Source: Thioglobus_A sp964344985 | GTDB taxonomy: Bacteria; Pseudomonadota; Gammaproteobacteria; PS1; Pseudothioglobaceae | Reading direction: 5' to 3' | Assembly: GCA_964344985.1 (NCBI GenBank) | Contig: CAYFPI010000004.1 | Span: forward strand, 38,219-102,218 | DNA length: 64,000 nt | Part shown: positions 49,220 to 57,594 of the stretch, piece by piece | Layout: each line of letters begins with the position of its first letter | How positions within the stretch are numbered: the first letter of the stretch is position 1 | The notes under the pieces: generated by a model | Database searches by the model: none | Told to the model about the DNA's origin: nothing | The model's input: only the letters and a program-made list of their open reading frames with translations | Translations under genes and position numbers: made by a program

Positions 49220-51208
49220 ATGGATACACTTACGCTTGCCATTGGGGCATCGATCATCGCCGTGTTATACGGCCTATTCACAATTACCTGGATTAATAAT
49301 CAATCTGCAGGTACTGATAAAATGAAAGAAATTTCAGACGCAATTGCAGAGGGTGCTAAAGCTTATCTAAATCGTCAATACACAACCATCTCTATGGTTG
49401 GTGTGGCTTTATTGGTTGTTATTTCTCAAGCGTTAAGCTACTCAGTAGCGCTTGGATTTTTAATTGGTGCTATTTTATCTGGCGCCACAGGCTACATTGG
49501 TATGAACGTATCAGTTAAGTCTAACTCACGTACAGCTGAAGCTGCCAAAAACGGTGTTAACGCCGCTTTCCAAGTTGCCTTTAAAGGTGGTGCGGTTACA
49601 GGTATGTTGGTTGTTGGTTTAGCACTTTTAGGTGTTTCTGGCTTCTACGCTGGTCTATTATCATTTGGTGTTACCCAAGCAGATGCATTACATGCATTAA
49701 TTGGTTTGGCATTTGGTGGTTCATTAATTTCTATCTTTGCACGTTTAGGCGGCGGTATCTTTACTAAGGGCGCTGATGTTGGTGCTGATATTGTTGGTAA
49801 GGTTGAAGCCGGCATCCCAGAAGATGATCCACGTAACCCTGCAGTAATTGCTGATAACGTTGGTGATAACGTTGGCGACTGTGCGGGTATGGCTGCTGAC
49901 TTATTTGAGACTTATGCAGTAACTATTGTTGCAACAATGATGTTGGCAGGTGTTTTAAGTTTAGGTGAAAGCGCGGTTCTTTACCCATTAGCTTTAGGTG
50001 CGGTTTCAATCATTGCTTCTATTGTTGGTACTTTCTTTGTAAAAGTATCTAATAACGGCTCTATCATGGGTGCACTTTATAAAGGTTTAATTGTTTCTGC
50101 TGTATTGGCTGCAATTGCTTTTTATTATGTAACTGTTGATATGGGCATGGATATTAACTTATTCTACGCATCATTAATCGGCCTAGCACTAACAGCGGTT
50201 ATGGTTGTTGTGACTGAATACTATACTTCAACTGAGTACTCACCAGTACAGCACGTTGCAGAATCATCACTAACAGGTGACGGCACTAACGTCATTGCCG
50301 GCTTAGGTTTGTCAATGAAATCTACTGCATTGCCAATTATTGCTGTGTGTTTAAGTATTTGGGGTGCGTATACGTTAGGCGGTCTTTATGCAATTGCTAT
50401 TGCAGCAACTGCAATGCTATCAATGACAGGTGTAATCGTAGCATTAGATGCTTACGGTCCAATTACAGATAACGCAGGTGGTATTGCTGAAATGGCTGAA
50501 CTTCCTGAAGAGATTCGTAACATTACTGATCCTCTAGATGCGGTTGGTAATACAACTAAAGCGGTAACCAAAGGTTATGCAATTGGTTCTGCTGGCCTTG
50601 CAGCATTAGTATTATTTGCTGACTTTACTAACTCATTAGGTGGCGAGACTCAAACACTGTTTGACTTATCTGATCACCGCGTGATTATTGGTTTGTTTAT
50701 TGGTGGCTTAGTACCTTACTTATTTGGTGCGATGGCTATGGAGGCTGTTGGTCGTGCGGCAGGCGGCATTGTGAATGAAGTACGTCGTCAATTTAAAGAG
50801 ATGCCAGGTATTATGGATTACTCACAAAAGCCTGACTACTCAAAAGCAGTTGACATGCTAACAAAATCTGCAATTAAAGAGATGGTATTGCCTTCTATCT
50901 TGCCTATTATCTTCCCAGTGGCTGTTGGTTTATTGTTAGGTGCTGAAGCGCTAGGCGGCTTATTAATTGGCTCTATCGCAACTGGTATCTTTGTGGCTGT
51001 TTCTATGACTACCGGTGGTGGCGCATGGGATAACGCTAAGAAATACATTGAAGATGGTAACTTTGGCGGTAAAGGTTCAGATGCTCATAAAGCAGCTGTA
51101 ACTGGTGATACAGTTGGCGACCCGTATAAAGATACGGCTGGTCCAGCGATCAACCCACTGATCAAGATCATCAACATTGTTGCAATCATGATTATTCCTC
51201 TACTATAA
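49220..51208 (+). CDS. hppA: Proton-translocating membrane pyrophosphatase, potassium-independent type
   Basis: 662 aa with about sixteen membrane helices. The PPi-Mg site is in GADVGADIVGKVEAGIPEDD and DNVGDNVGDCAGMAADL, repeated near the C-terminus in GDTVGDPYKDTAGPAINP. The loop GNTTKAVTKG has Lys rather than Ala, the feature of potassium-independent enzymes. It couples PPi hydrolysis to proton pumping, or in reverse makes PPi from the proton gradient. With PPi-PFK upstream it forms a PPi-based energy system known in SUP05-related symbionts. Strong terminators follow. Confidence 0.95.
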   Translation: MDTLTLAIGASIIAVLYGLFTITWINNQSAGTDKMKEISDAIAEGAKAYLNRQYTTISMVGVALLVVISQALSYSVALGFLIGAILSGATGYIGMNVSVKSNSRTAEAAKNGVNAAFQVAFKGGAVTGMLVVGLALLGVSGFYAGLLSFGVTQADALHALIGLAFGGSLISIFARLGGGIFTKGADVGADIVGKVEAGIPEDDPRNPAVIADNVGDNVGDCAGMAADLFETYAVTIVATMMLAGVLSLGESAVLYPLALGAVSIIASIVGTFFVKVSNNGSIMGALYKGLIVSAVLAAIAFYYVTVDMGMDINLFYASLIGLALTAVMVVVTEYYTSTEYSPVQHVAESSLTGDGTNVIAGLGLSMKSTALPIIAVCLSIWGAYTLGGLYAIAIAATAMLSMTGVIVALDAYGPITDNAGGIAEMAELPEEIRNITDPLDAVGNTTKAVTKGYAIGSAGLAALVLFADFTNSLGGETQTLFDLSDHRVIIGLFIGGLVPYLFGAMAMEAVGRAAGGIVNEVRRQFKEMPGIMDYSQKPDYSKAVDMLTKSAIKEMVLPSILPIIFPVAVGLLLGAEALGGLLIGSIATGIFVAVSMTTGGGAWDNAKKYIEDGNFGGKGSDAHKAAVTGDTVGDPYKDTAGPAINPLIKIINIVAIMIIPLL

Positions 51209-51227
51209 TCTTGATTAGTTAACAAAT

Positions 51228-51258
51228 AAAAGGGAGTGTTTCGACACTCCCTTTTTTA
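51228..51258 (+). terminator. hppA terminator with a UUCG tetraloop
   Basis: AGGGAGTGT-TTCG-ACACTCCCT (51231-51252) is a perfect 9-bp stem with a UUCG tetraloop, very stable, followed by TTTTTT. It lies 20 nt after the hppA stop. Confidence 0.9.
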
Positions 51259-51292
51259 CGTCTATTCAAAACATGGGTTTAACTTTATATAG

Positions 51293-51327
51293 ACAAAAAA
51301 AAGGAGTGCAGTTGCACTCCTTTTTTC
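51293..51327. terminator. Bidirectional terminator between hppA and the minus-strand genes
   Basis: AAGGAGTGCA-GT-TGCACTCCTT (51301-51322) with an A-run to the left and T-run to the right. It would stop read-through from hppA and the minus-strand 124-aa gene that ends at 51348. Two terminators in tandem here mark a well-insulated convergence. Confidence 0.85.
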
Positions 51328-51347
51328 TTAATCTTATAACGGGCTAA

Positions 51348-51722
51348 CTATATGCCTGTTTCGCGATGAATATGAACATTCAAGCCTTTGGTATTCTTAG
51401 TAAGAATAAAGTCCGCCTGAGCCTTTAATAGCTTGTCAGCACACTCATGTAGATCGTTGTATTCAGGAATGCCTGTGTCAAAACGCTTGTCAGACAGATA
51501 ATAAAAGAAACTCTTGTAAGAAAAGTTACCCATCTTTAAAATGATAAAGGTAGAATTGGGATCTTCCCATACGACAGCAGGATATAAAGTTGGTTTATCT
51601 TCGCCTTCTTTAGTAATCTCAATATCTGCTAGATGAACTTCTTTTTTCTCTTTACTCCAACGCGTGTCTACTGCATTTTGAATAGTGTTTATTTCTGATT
51701 CTGTAAAGTCAATTGTTGCCAT
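51348..51722 (-). CDS. Uncharacterised 124-aa protein (third of a three-gene unit)
   Basis: 124 aa, soluble, no signal peptide. N-terminal helix FTESEINTIQNAVDTRW, then mixed strands (TLYPAVVWEDPNSTFIILKMG, KSFFYYLSDKRF). Only one Cys and no recognised catalytic motif. It starts 2 nt after the SlyD-like gene, so it is almost certainly co-transcribed. I do not recognise the family. Its place between hppA and aprA suggests a link to sulfur or energy metabolism; that is inference only. Confidence 0.65.
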   Translation of the reverse strand: MATIDFTESEINTIQNAVDTRWSKEKKEVHLADIEITKEGEDKPTLYPAVVWEDPNSTFIILKMGNFSYKSFFYYLSDKRFDTGIPEYNDLHECADKLLKAQADFILTKNTKGLNVHIHRETGI

Positions 51723-51724
51723 GA

Positions 51725-52273
51725 TTAGTGCACCGTTTTATCAGTATCAGCAACCGATTTAACCACGCTGCCAGATTCTACTATTTCGTCAATATTAGGC
51801 GTGTCATCAACAGTACCACCTGCTTCCATCTCTTCGATGGTTGCATCACGCACCAATAAAATTTCTAGTACGAATTTTACTTCGCGACCACATAAAGGAT
51901 TGTTGCCATCAATGGTTACTGTTTTATCATCAACCTTGGTTACTAGAAAATCTTTAGGCTGGCCTTCAGAGTTTTCCATTACAACCTTGGTGCCCATCAC
52001 ACGATACTCTTCTGGAACATTTTCAATTTTATCAATAAAAACTAAAGACTCATCTCTAGGGCCGTAAAGTTTATCAACATCGATATCAATTTCGATAATA
52101 TCGCCTTGCTCTCTACCTTCCAGCTCAGCAATCACTTCCTTGCCCAGTACATCGTTAGCGCCATGCACATAGCCAACAGGGTATTCAATTTCAGAAAATA
52201 CATTACCTGTTTTTTTATCAATAACTTTGTAGATGAGCTCAACATATTTTGACTCTTGAATGATATTATCCAT
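51725..52273 (-). CDS. FKBP-type peptidyl-prolyl isomerase, SlyD-like without the metal tail
   Basis: 182 aa. SlyD layout: short FKBP N-terminal strand YVELIYKVID, an inserted flap-like domain (about 70-125, VPEEYRVMGTKVVMEN region) and the returning strand GNNPLCGREVKFVLEIL (NxPLxG motif). The His/Cys-rich metal-binding C-terminus of E. coli SlyD is absent; the tail is short and acidic. It is a cytoplasmic prolyl isomerase or chaperone. Between two unknown genes; a role in folding of the Apr proteins is speculative. Confidence 0.8.
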   Translation of the reverse strand: MDNIIQESKYVELIYKVIDKKTGNVFSEIEYPVGYVHGANDVLGKEVIAELEGREQGDIIEIDIDVDKLYGPRDESLVFIDKIENVPEEYRVMGTKVVMENSEGQPKDFLVTKVDDKTVTIDGNNPLCGREVKFVLEILLVRDATIEEMEAGGTVDDTPNIDEIVESGSVVKSVADTDKTVH

Positions 52274-52278
52274 AGCCT

Positions 52279-52644
52279 TTAAAAAATAGTTGCACCAAAA
52301 ATTTTAACTTCATTGTTTTCATAACCCAAAACCAAACGACCAAGGTATTCACCTTTTTTCTCAGGGTTGAGTTTGCCATTATTGGTCTGTCTATATAAAA
52401 CAGTTACATGTTGACCACGACGAATCATACCTAGGTAGTCAGCACCTTTTTCCAGGCCTTTTGTTAGCTCACTACGTGCGAACTGCTTGCCCATTTCAAC
52501 TTCATTGGCACCACGTAAAAAATCTTCAGAAAAATGACGGGTAAACGCACCATAGTTAGCGTTGTTAGAAAACTTAATTAAATCGTCCCACATAGGGTGG
52601 GCAATTGCTAAGATTTCTTCATCTGTTTTATCAATGATATTCAT
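52279..52644 (-). CDS. Uncharacterised 121-aa protein, possible NTF2-like fold
   Basis: 121 aa, soluble. The pattern of an N-terminal helix (MWDDLIKFSNNANYGAFTRH), further helices and then alternating strands (HVTVLYRQT, GRLVLGYEN, VKIFGATIF) recalls SnoaL/NTF2-like small proteins. No catalytic motif is obvious. First gene of the three-gene unit, 5 nt before the SlyD-like gene. It begins 67 nt downstream of the aprA terminator, so it has a separate promoter. Confidence 0.6.
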   Translation of the reverse strand: MNIIDKTDEEILAIAHPMWDDLIKFSNNANYGAFTRHFSEDFLRGANEVEMGKQFARSELTKGLEKGADYLGMIRRGQHVTVLYRQTNNGKLNPEKKGEYLGRLVLGYENNEVKIFGATIF

Positions 52645-52710
52645 TTATTCAATACTCCAATAAATTATATTTTTTATTTATTGTAAGTCTTTTTTTTAAA
52701 ACCTACAATA

Positions 52711-52749
52711 GATAAAAAAGACCAACAGTTGTATGTTGGTCTTTTTATC
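52711..52749 (-). terminator. Terminator after aprA
   Basis: GATAAAAAAGACCAACA-GTTGTA-TGTTGGTCTTTTTATC: long hairpin with a 13-bp GC/AT stem and A and T runs on both sides, able to work in either direction. It ends the aprMBA transcript 39 nt after the aprA stop and insulates the next three genes. Confidence 0.9.
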
Positions 52750-52788
52750 AAAATAGTGGTTTAAACTAAATTAAACCGCTACTTATCT

Positions 52789-54681
52789 TTACTCATCGTT
52801 AACTAAGTGGTAACAAGGCGCTTTCTGCATTGTGTACTCACCTGTATCACGATCACGATGAGACACTGTCAACACGTGCCAGTTTTCATCGTCAAGCTTC
52901 ATCGCATCACCACGGTAATAGTAACCAGGCCAGCGAGTTTCCTTACGGAAGAAAGTATGGTGGAATACACACTCAGAAGTACGGTGACGGTGCTTAAGCT
53001 CCCATGCACGCATTAACTGGTGAATATCTTCAGCGCCAACCTTCTCTAGATCTTCTTCTAGAAGAGACATCTTCTGCATACCCATGTTAAGTAGCTTGTC
53101 GTTAGTCATGTAAGAAACTGTTACACCACCACAGTACTCATCCATAATCTTCTGAAGACGCTGTAGACCAGGCATCGGAAGAATGTAGCTTGGAGAAACT
53201 GTACCAGCAACGATTTCGTTACGGCCAACTCGATATGTTTCTAAAGGCTTGTAGATTTGCTCTTTACGATCAGCAATTTGCTTATCAGAAACAACAATGC
53301 CTTCACCCTTACCATCGTCAAGGTATTGACATGCAGCTTTCGCAGCTAAACGGCCTTCAGTAAATGAGCCTGATGAGAATGCGTGTGGTGTACCACCAAC
53401 AGCATCACCTGCACCAAATAAACCTTCAACAGAAGTCATACGGTTGTAGCCCCAGAAGTACTCTTCAGGAGATAAATCTTCAGGACCTGAACACCATGCG
53501 CCACAGCCAGTTGCGTGTGAACCCATTACGTACGGCTCAGAAGTTGTTAACTCAGGGTTGATGTACTTAGGATCAATGTCTGTTGCAGCCCATAATACCG
53601 CTTGACCAACAGTCATACCTAGGAAGTTTTCCCAACCAACTTCTTCTAAATGAGGGTCTTGGAATGCTTCCATTGTTACCATGTGAATTGGACCACGACC
53701 AGCATTCAGCTCAGAGATGATTGCAGAAGTACGTAAACAAGTCGGAATTGGACGTGCTGTTACGTGTGACGCTTCAGTGTCTAGGTAACGCTTACCAACC
53801 ATTTCCTCTAATGCAGGGAACCAGTTTGATTCATACTCTTCACCGTAACCATTTTGAGTGTACGTGTGTAAGTGTAGGAAGTATGCGCCAACAGGGCCAT
53901 AACCATCTTTAAAACGTGCAAGTACGATACGATTTTCCATTTGTGTCATCTTCGCACCAGCTTCAATCATAAGACCATAAGCAGAACCAGAAGACCATGG
54001 AGCGTACCATACACGACCAGCACCTTCACCTACTGAACGAGGCTTAAAGATGTTAGAAGCACCACCAGCGCCAACAATAGTCGCCTTAGATTTAAATACG
54101 TGGTAGTTACCAGTACGAACGTTAAAACCAACACAACCAGCAACACGGTTATCTTTAGCTTCGTCCATTAATAAGTGAGTAACCATAATACGGTTGTACA
54201 CTTTATCAGCTTGCTTAGTTGCAGCTTCAGCAACGATAGGCTTGTATGATTCACCGTGAATCATGATCTGCCATTTACCTTCACGCATGTAAGCACCTTT
54301 AGCAAGACCTTCAGCATCAGCTCTCTTAGGATCCTTCATTAATGGAAGACCCCACTCTTCAAATTTATGTACTGCAGAGTCAACGTGACGAGCCATGTCG
54401 AAAAGTAAATCTTCACGAACCATACCCATTAAGTCGATACGTGCATAACGTACGTGATCTTCAGGATTGTTCTCGCCGAAACGAGTACCCATGTAACAGT
54501 TAATAGCGTAAAGACCTTGAGCAACAGCACCTGAACGGTTGATGTTTGCTTTTTCAGCGATTACGATTTTCTTGTTACGACCCCAGTATCTAGCTTCATA
54601 AGCGGCACCAGTACCACCTAAGCCAGCACCGACAACAAGAATATCAATGTTGTCTTCTACAATAGTTTTATAGGCTTTCAT
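52789..54681 (-). CDS. aprA: Adenylylsulfate (APS) reductase alpha subunit
   Basis: 630 aa, normal length for AprA. The FAD-binding N-terminus is ILVVGAGLGGTGAAYEARYWG-type (residues about 14-30). Substrate-site residues lie in GSHATGCGAWCSGPEDL and RYARIDLMGM. In this direction it oxidises sulfite with AMP to APS, donating electrons. The start overlaps aprB by 14 nt. The sequence is of the gammaproteobacterial lineage that carries aprM. Confidence 0.96.
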   Translation of the reverse strand: MKAYKTIVEDNIDILVVGAGLGGTGAAYEARYWGRNKKIVIAEKANINRSGAVAQGLYAINCYMGTRFGENNPEDHVRYARIDLMGMVREDLLFDMARHVDSAVHKFEEWGLPLMKDPKRADAEGLAKGAYMREGKWQIMIHGESYKPIVAEAATKQADKVYNRIMVTHLLMDEAKDNRVAGCVGFNVRTGNYHVFKSKATIVGAGGASNIFKPRSVGEGAGRVWYAPWSSGSAYGLMIEAGAKMTQMENRIVLARFKDGYGPVGAYFLHLHTYTQNGYGEEYESNWFPALEEMVGKRYLDTEASHVTARPIPTCLRTSAIISELNAGRGPIHMVTMEAFQDPHLEEVGWENFLGMTVGQAVLWAATDIDPKYINPELTTSEPYVMGSHATGCGAWCSGPEDLSPEEYFWGYNRMTSVEGLFGAGDAVGGTPHAFSSGSFTEGRLAAKAACQYLDDGKGEGIVVSDKQIADRKEQIYKPLETYRVGRNEIVAGTVSPSYILPMPGLQRLQKIMDEYCGGVTVSYMTNDKLLNMGMQKMSLLEEDLEKVGAEDIHQLMRAWELKHRHRTSECVFHHTFFRKETRWPGYYYRGDAMKLDDENWHVLTVSHRDRDTGEYTMQKAPCYHLVNDE

Positions 54682-55159
54682 GGTATTCTGCTCCTGCTTT
54701 TAATGATAGTTTGTTAGATTCTAATGTGTTTAAACCACCATCATCTAAACGGATGTACTTAGGTTCAAATGCTAATAACTCTGAGTTACGCATTTCAGCA
54801 CTTGGCTCTGCTTCGTTTCTGAAGTCAGGAATCTTAGTTCCCCATGGTTGAGTTGTGATTGGTGATAAGAAGTTCTTAACACGGCCGTCACGGAATTTAA
54901 CTCTCCATGCGATCGTACCTTGCTCTTCATTACGAATAGTACGTACAGAGTGACCTAGTGGTGCAAAGTCTGCGTAACCACGTACGTCAATAGCTTGGTG
55001 TGGACATGCTTTAACACATGAGTAACACTCCCAACACATATTAGGTTCAATATTGTAAGCACGACGATATTTATCATCAATGTGCATAATGTCAGATGGG
55101 CAGATATCTACACAATGTCCACAACCATCACAACGAGTCATATATACAAAAGTTGGCAT
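54668..55159 (-). CDS. aprB: Adenylylsulfate reductase beta subunit (ferredoxin-like)
   Basis: 163 aa. Two [4Fe-4S] motifs: CDGCGHCVDICPSD (about residues 10-23) and CWECYSCVKACPHQ (about 42-55). The C-terminal part wraps AprA. It carries electrons from the FAD of AprA to the membrane partner. It overlaps aprA by 14 nt and is 31 nt after aprM. Confidence 0.96.
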   Translation of the reverse strand: MPTFVYMTRCDGCGHCVDICPSDIMHIDDKYRRAYNIEPNMCWECYSCVKACPHQAIDVRGYADFAPLGHSVRTIRNEEQGTIAWRVKFRDGRVKNFLSPITTQPWGTKIPDFRNEAEPSAEMRNSELLAFEPKYIRLDDGGLNTLESNKLSLKAGAEYHESL

Positions 55160-55190
55160 ATTATTTCCTCTCTTCTTAAGTTAATTAATT

Positions 55191-56087
55191 TTAGTAGTGC
55201 TTAGGCGCTTCGCGCTTAATACCAAGACCCATATCCGCTGGTGCATCTACAAGAAGCTCCATTGAGTGTCTATTTTTCTGGAATTCGTCATCCGCAGCAG
55301 TCTTACCGCCGAATCTTACTTCGTGTGGCAAGTTCTCGTTAGTACCGTTAGCCTGAATGATGCGCTTTTTGTAAGCTGCAGCTGGCTTGAAGAACATGTG
55401 TGAGAATTTAGACCAGTAAACGCCACCGAACAATGTTGCAGTAGAAAGAAGTACTAAAGCAAACCATACGCCTGTACCGCCACCGTAGATTTCCCAGCCT
55501 AATGCTGTTAGCGATGTACCCATTAAAGATAATGAGAACATGTCTTTTCTAATGCTGATTGAGAAAGGTGATTTACCTTCAGCTTGGCCATCAACCTTAA
55601 AGCTGAACCAGAACCAGAAGCTACCTACTAATAACATGATTGCACCAATATTCCATACTTGTGCCAATGTAGCAGTTTCTGCTTCACCGAAAATGATCAT
55701 TGCAGTTGCTGCATTAAATAGGATGAAACCATACATAGTTAAGATATGTACTAAACGACGAACTGGATTATGGAACTCACCAGCTGTAGCAACATCAGTT
55801 ACTACTGTGCTAACAAGAATACCCATCTTATCGCCACCGCTAAGTTGCTGTAATCTACCTTCTTCTTTACCAACTGTACATGGCGCAGCGCCTGCAGCTA
55901 GTTGTGCTTCTGCTTTTTCTGCTGCTTGGAAGAAGTATTGTGCACTCTTCTTATGAATTAAGTCAGCAATTGTCATAACTACCACTAGGGCAATCATAAC
56001 GGTTACATAGGTTTGCATCTCTGCATAACCAATGCCGTTTTCTGCTGCCGCTAATGCAGCAATCGGTGTTGAAGTGATATCGATCAT
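55191..56087 (-). CDS. aprM: AprM, membrane anchor of APS reductase
   Basis: 298 aa with about five membrane helices (near residues 25-42, 110-130, 140-162, 182-200 and 207-230). His residues on the helices (LVHILTMYG, CYTVG-like regions) could carry haem, as in QmoC/HdrE-type subunits. In the aprMBA gammaproteobacteria it connects AprBA to the quinone pool. SD AAGGAGGATG lies 6 nt before the ATG. It is the first gene of the operon and has a good sigma-70 promoter (56201-56229). Confidence 0.88.
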   Translation of the reverse strand: MIDITSTPIAALAAAENGIGYAEMQTYVTVMIALVVVMTIADLIHKKSAQYFFQAAEKAEAQLAAGAAPCTVGKEEGRLQQLSGGDKMGILVSTVVTDVATAGEFHNPVRRLVHILTMYGFILFNAATAMIIFGEAETATLAQVWNIGAIMLLVGSFWFWFSFKVDGQAEGKSPFSISIRKDMFSLSLMGTSLTALGWEIYGGGTGVWFALVLLSTATLFGGVYWSKFSHMFFKPAAAYKKRIIQANGTNENLPHEVRFGGKTAADDEFQKNRHSMELLVDAPADMGLGIKREAPKHY

Positions 56088-56126
56088 AGTTTCATCCTCC
56101 TTAGGTTAAATCAATCACATTATTTT

Positions 56127-56169
56127 GCTAATCCCATGATTAGCGTTTCTTTCAGTTTTATTTCGCTAA
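56127..56169 (-). promoter_or_regulatory. Hairpin-rich aprM leader
   Basis: Two nested palindromes lie in the leader: GCTAATC-CCAT-GATTAGC (56127-56144, perfect 7-bp stem) and TTAGCG...CGCTAA (56140-56145 with 56164-56169). They could influence translation or mRNA stability of the apr mRNA, or form alternative structures. No known riboswitch is recognised. Confidence 0.4.
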
Positions 56170-56200
56170 ACGCACTGAGCGCTTTCGTCAAAATCCAACT

Positions 56201-56229
56201 ATTATACTTACTTAAAAGTTCTCTTACAA
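56201..56229 (-). promoter_or_regulatory. Sigma-70 promoter of aprMBA
   Basis: On the minus strand TTGTAA (56229-56224) and TATAAT (56206-56201) with exactly 17 nt between them. Transcription would begin near 56194, leaving a leader of about 107 nt with hairpins before the aprM ATG. It lies just beyond the sat terminator, so the promoter is separate from sat. Confidence 0.65.
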
Positions 56230-56231
56230 TT

Positions 56232-56265
56232 AAAAACTTCCAATTTTTTCAAACTGGAGGTTTTT
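56232..56265 (-). terminator. Terminator after sat
   Basis: On the minus strand AAAAACCTCCA...TGGAAGTTTTT with one mismatch and a 12-nt loop, followed by T-rich sequence. It begins 9 nt after the sat stop codon (56274) and shows that sat and aprMBA are separate transcripts even though they are neighbours. Confidence 0.7.
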
Positions 56266-56273
56266 GTTGTTTT

Positions 56274-57482
56274 TTATTTGGCTGAGTGACCACTTAGCTT
56301 AATTTCTACCTTGTCCTCATCTTTAATGCCTGCGTAGTAAGCTTGCAGTACTTTAGCCACTTCAGGACGTGAGAATTCTGCAGGAAGATCTTCACCATCT
56401 GAAAGCATCTTACGCACTTTAGTACCAGAAAGAAGAACACGATCCTTGGCCTCATGTGGACAAGTCTTCATTGAAGACATACCGCCACATTCATGACACC
56501 AGAATGTCCAGTCAATCTTAAGTGGTTGAGTGATTAATGCATCATCAGCAATTTCATCAAAAATATTATGTGCATCAAATGGGCCATAGTAATCATCAAC
56601 ACCAGCATGGTCACGACCAACGATTAAGTGTGAACAGCCGTAGTTTTGTCTAAACAATGCATGTAGTAATGCTTCACGAGGACCAGCATAACGCATATCT
56701 AATGGGTAACCAGATTGCAATACTGTATTTGGAACAAAGTAATTATCAATTAATGTTGAAATTGCCTCTGAACGCACATCAGCAGGAATATCGCCCGCCT
56801 TAAGACCGCCTAATACTGAGTGAATCATCACACCATCACAAATCTCTACAGCAATTTTTGCTAAGTATTCGTGTGAACGGTGCATTGGGTTACGCGTTTG
56901 GAACGCTGCAACTGTTTTCCAACCTTTCTCATCAAAGTATGCGCGAGTCTCAGCTGGCGTCATGTATAAATCGCCAAACTTAGCTGGGAAACCACCATCT
57001 GATAATACTTTAATAGGACCTGCAAGATTATATTTGCCTTGAGCCTGAACCATAACCACACCAGGGTGTGCATCTTCAGTTGTTTTGTAAACTGTTTCAC
57101 ACTCATGATCTTTATCAATGGTGTATTTTTCAGTTACTGTCATTGTTGCAAGAATATCACCAGACTTACCACTTACGATCGCTACTTCATCGCCAGCTTT
57201 AACATCTTCATCGTCTGTTGAAAGTGTTACAGGAATTGGCCAGAATAAGCCATTTGCCATTGTCATGTTGTCACACACGCCTTTCCAGTCTGCTTCACCC
57301 ATAAAACCGTCAAGCGGGTTAAAGCCACCAATACCTAACATTACTATATCACCTTCTTCTCTTGAAGAACAAGTGATTTTTGGTAAAGACTCAGCTCTTG
57401 CTAACTCAGCTGTTAGTGCGTCGCCTTCTAATGCTAAAGCATTAAGCGTATCACTTCCGTGTGGTGGGACTAATTTTGACAT
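56274..57482 (-). CDS. sat: ATP sulfurylase (sulfate adenylyltransferase), dissimilatory type
   Basis: 402 aa, homo-oligomeric Sat. The nucleotide-binding motifs are intact: FQTRNPMHRSHEYLAKIA and IVGRDHAGVDDYYGPFD. The tail ends in GTKVRKML, with CHECGG and CPHE Cys in the C-terminal part that might bind zinc. In sulfur oxidisers it runs as APS plus PPi to ATP plus sulfate, so it consumes PPi. It is monocistronic by its own promoter and terminator, upstream of aprMBA. Confidence 0.96.
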   Translation of the reverse strand: MSKLVPPHGSDTLNALALEGDALTAELARAESLPKITCSSREEGDIVMLGIGGFNPLDGFMGEADWKGVCDNMTMANGLFWPIPVTLSTDDEDVKAGDEVAIVSGKSGDILATMTVTEKYTIDKDHECETVYKTTEDAHPGVVMVQAQGKYNLAGPIKVLSDGGFPAKFGDLYMTPAETRAYFDEKGWKTVAAFQTRNPMHRSHEYLAKIAVEICDGVMIHSVLGGLKAGDIPADVRSEAISTLIDNYFVPNTVLQSGYPLDMRYAGPREALLHALFRQNYGCSHLIVGRDHAGVDDYYGPFDAHNIFDEIADDALITQPLKIDWTFWCHECGGMSSMKTCPHEAKDRVLLSGTKVRKMLSDGEDLPAEFSRPEVAKVLQAYYAGIKDEDKVEIKLSGHSAK

Positions 57483-57551
57483 AGTACAATCCTATATGAA
57501 TTTAAAGATAGAAAATTATACACACGCCTGTTTTTTAACACTTTATTATAT

Positions 57552-57573
57552 GGGGATATTCCAATATATCCCC
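57552..57573. promoter_or_regulatory. Perfect palindrome upstream of the sat promoter
   Basis: GGGGATAT-TCCAAT-ATATCCCC is a perfect 8-bp stem with a 6-nt loop, about 70-90 nt upstream of the sat ATG, just upstream of a TATAAT-type -10 (57515-57520). No T-run follows it, so it is not the lptA terminator by normal criteria. An operator for sat, or an attenuator, is possible. Confidence 0.4.
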
Positions 57574-57594
57574 ATTGATATATGGAGCAAAAAA

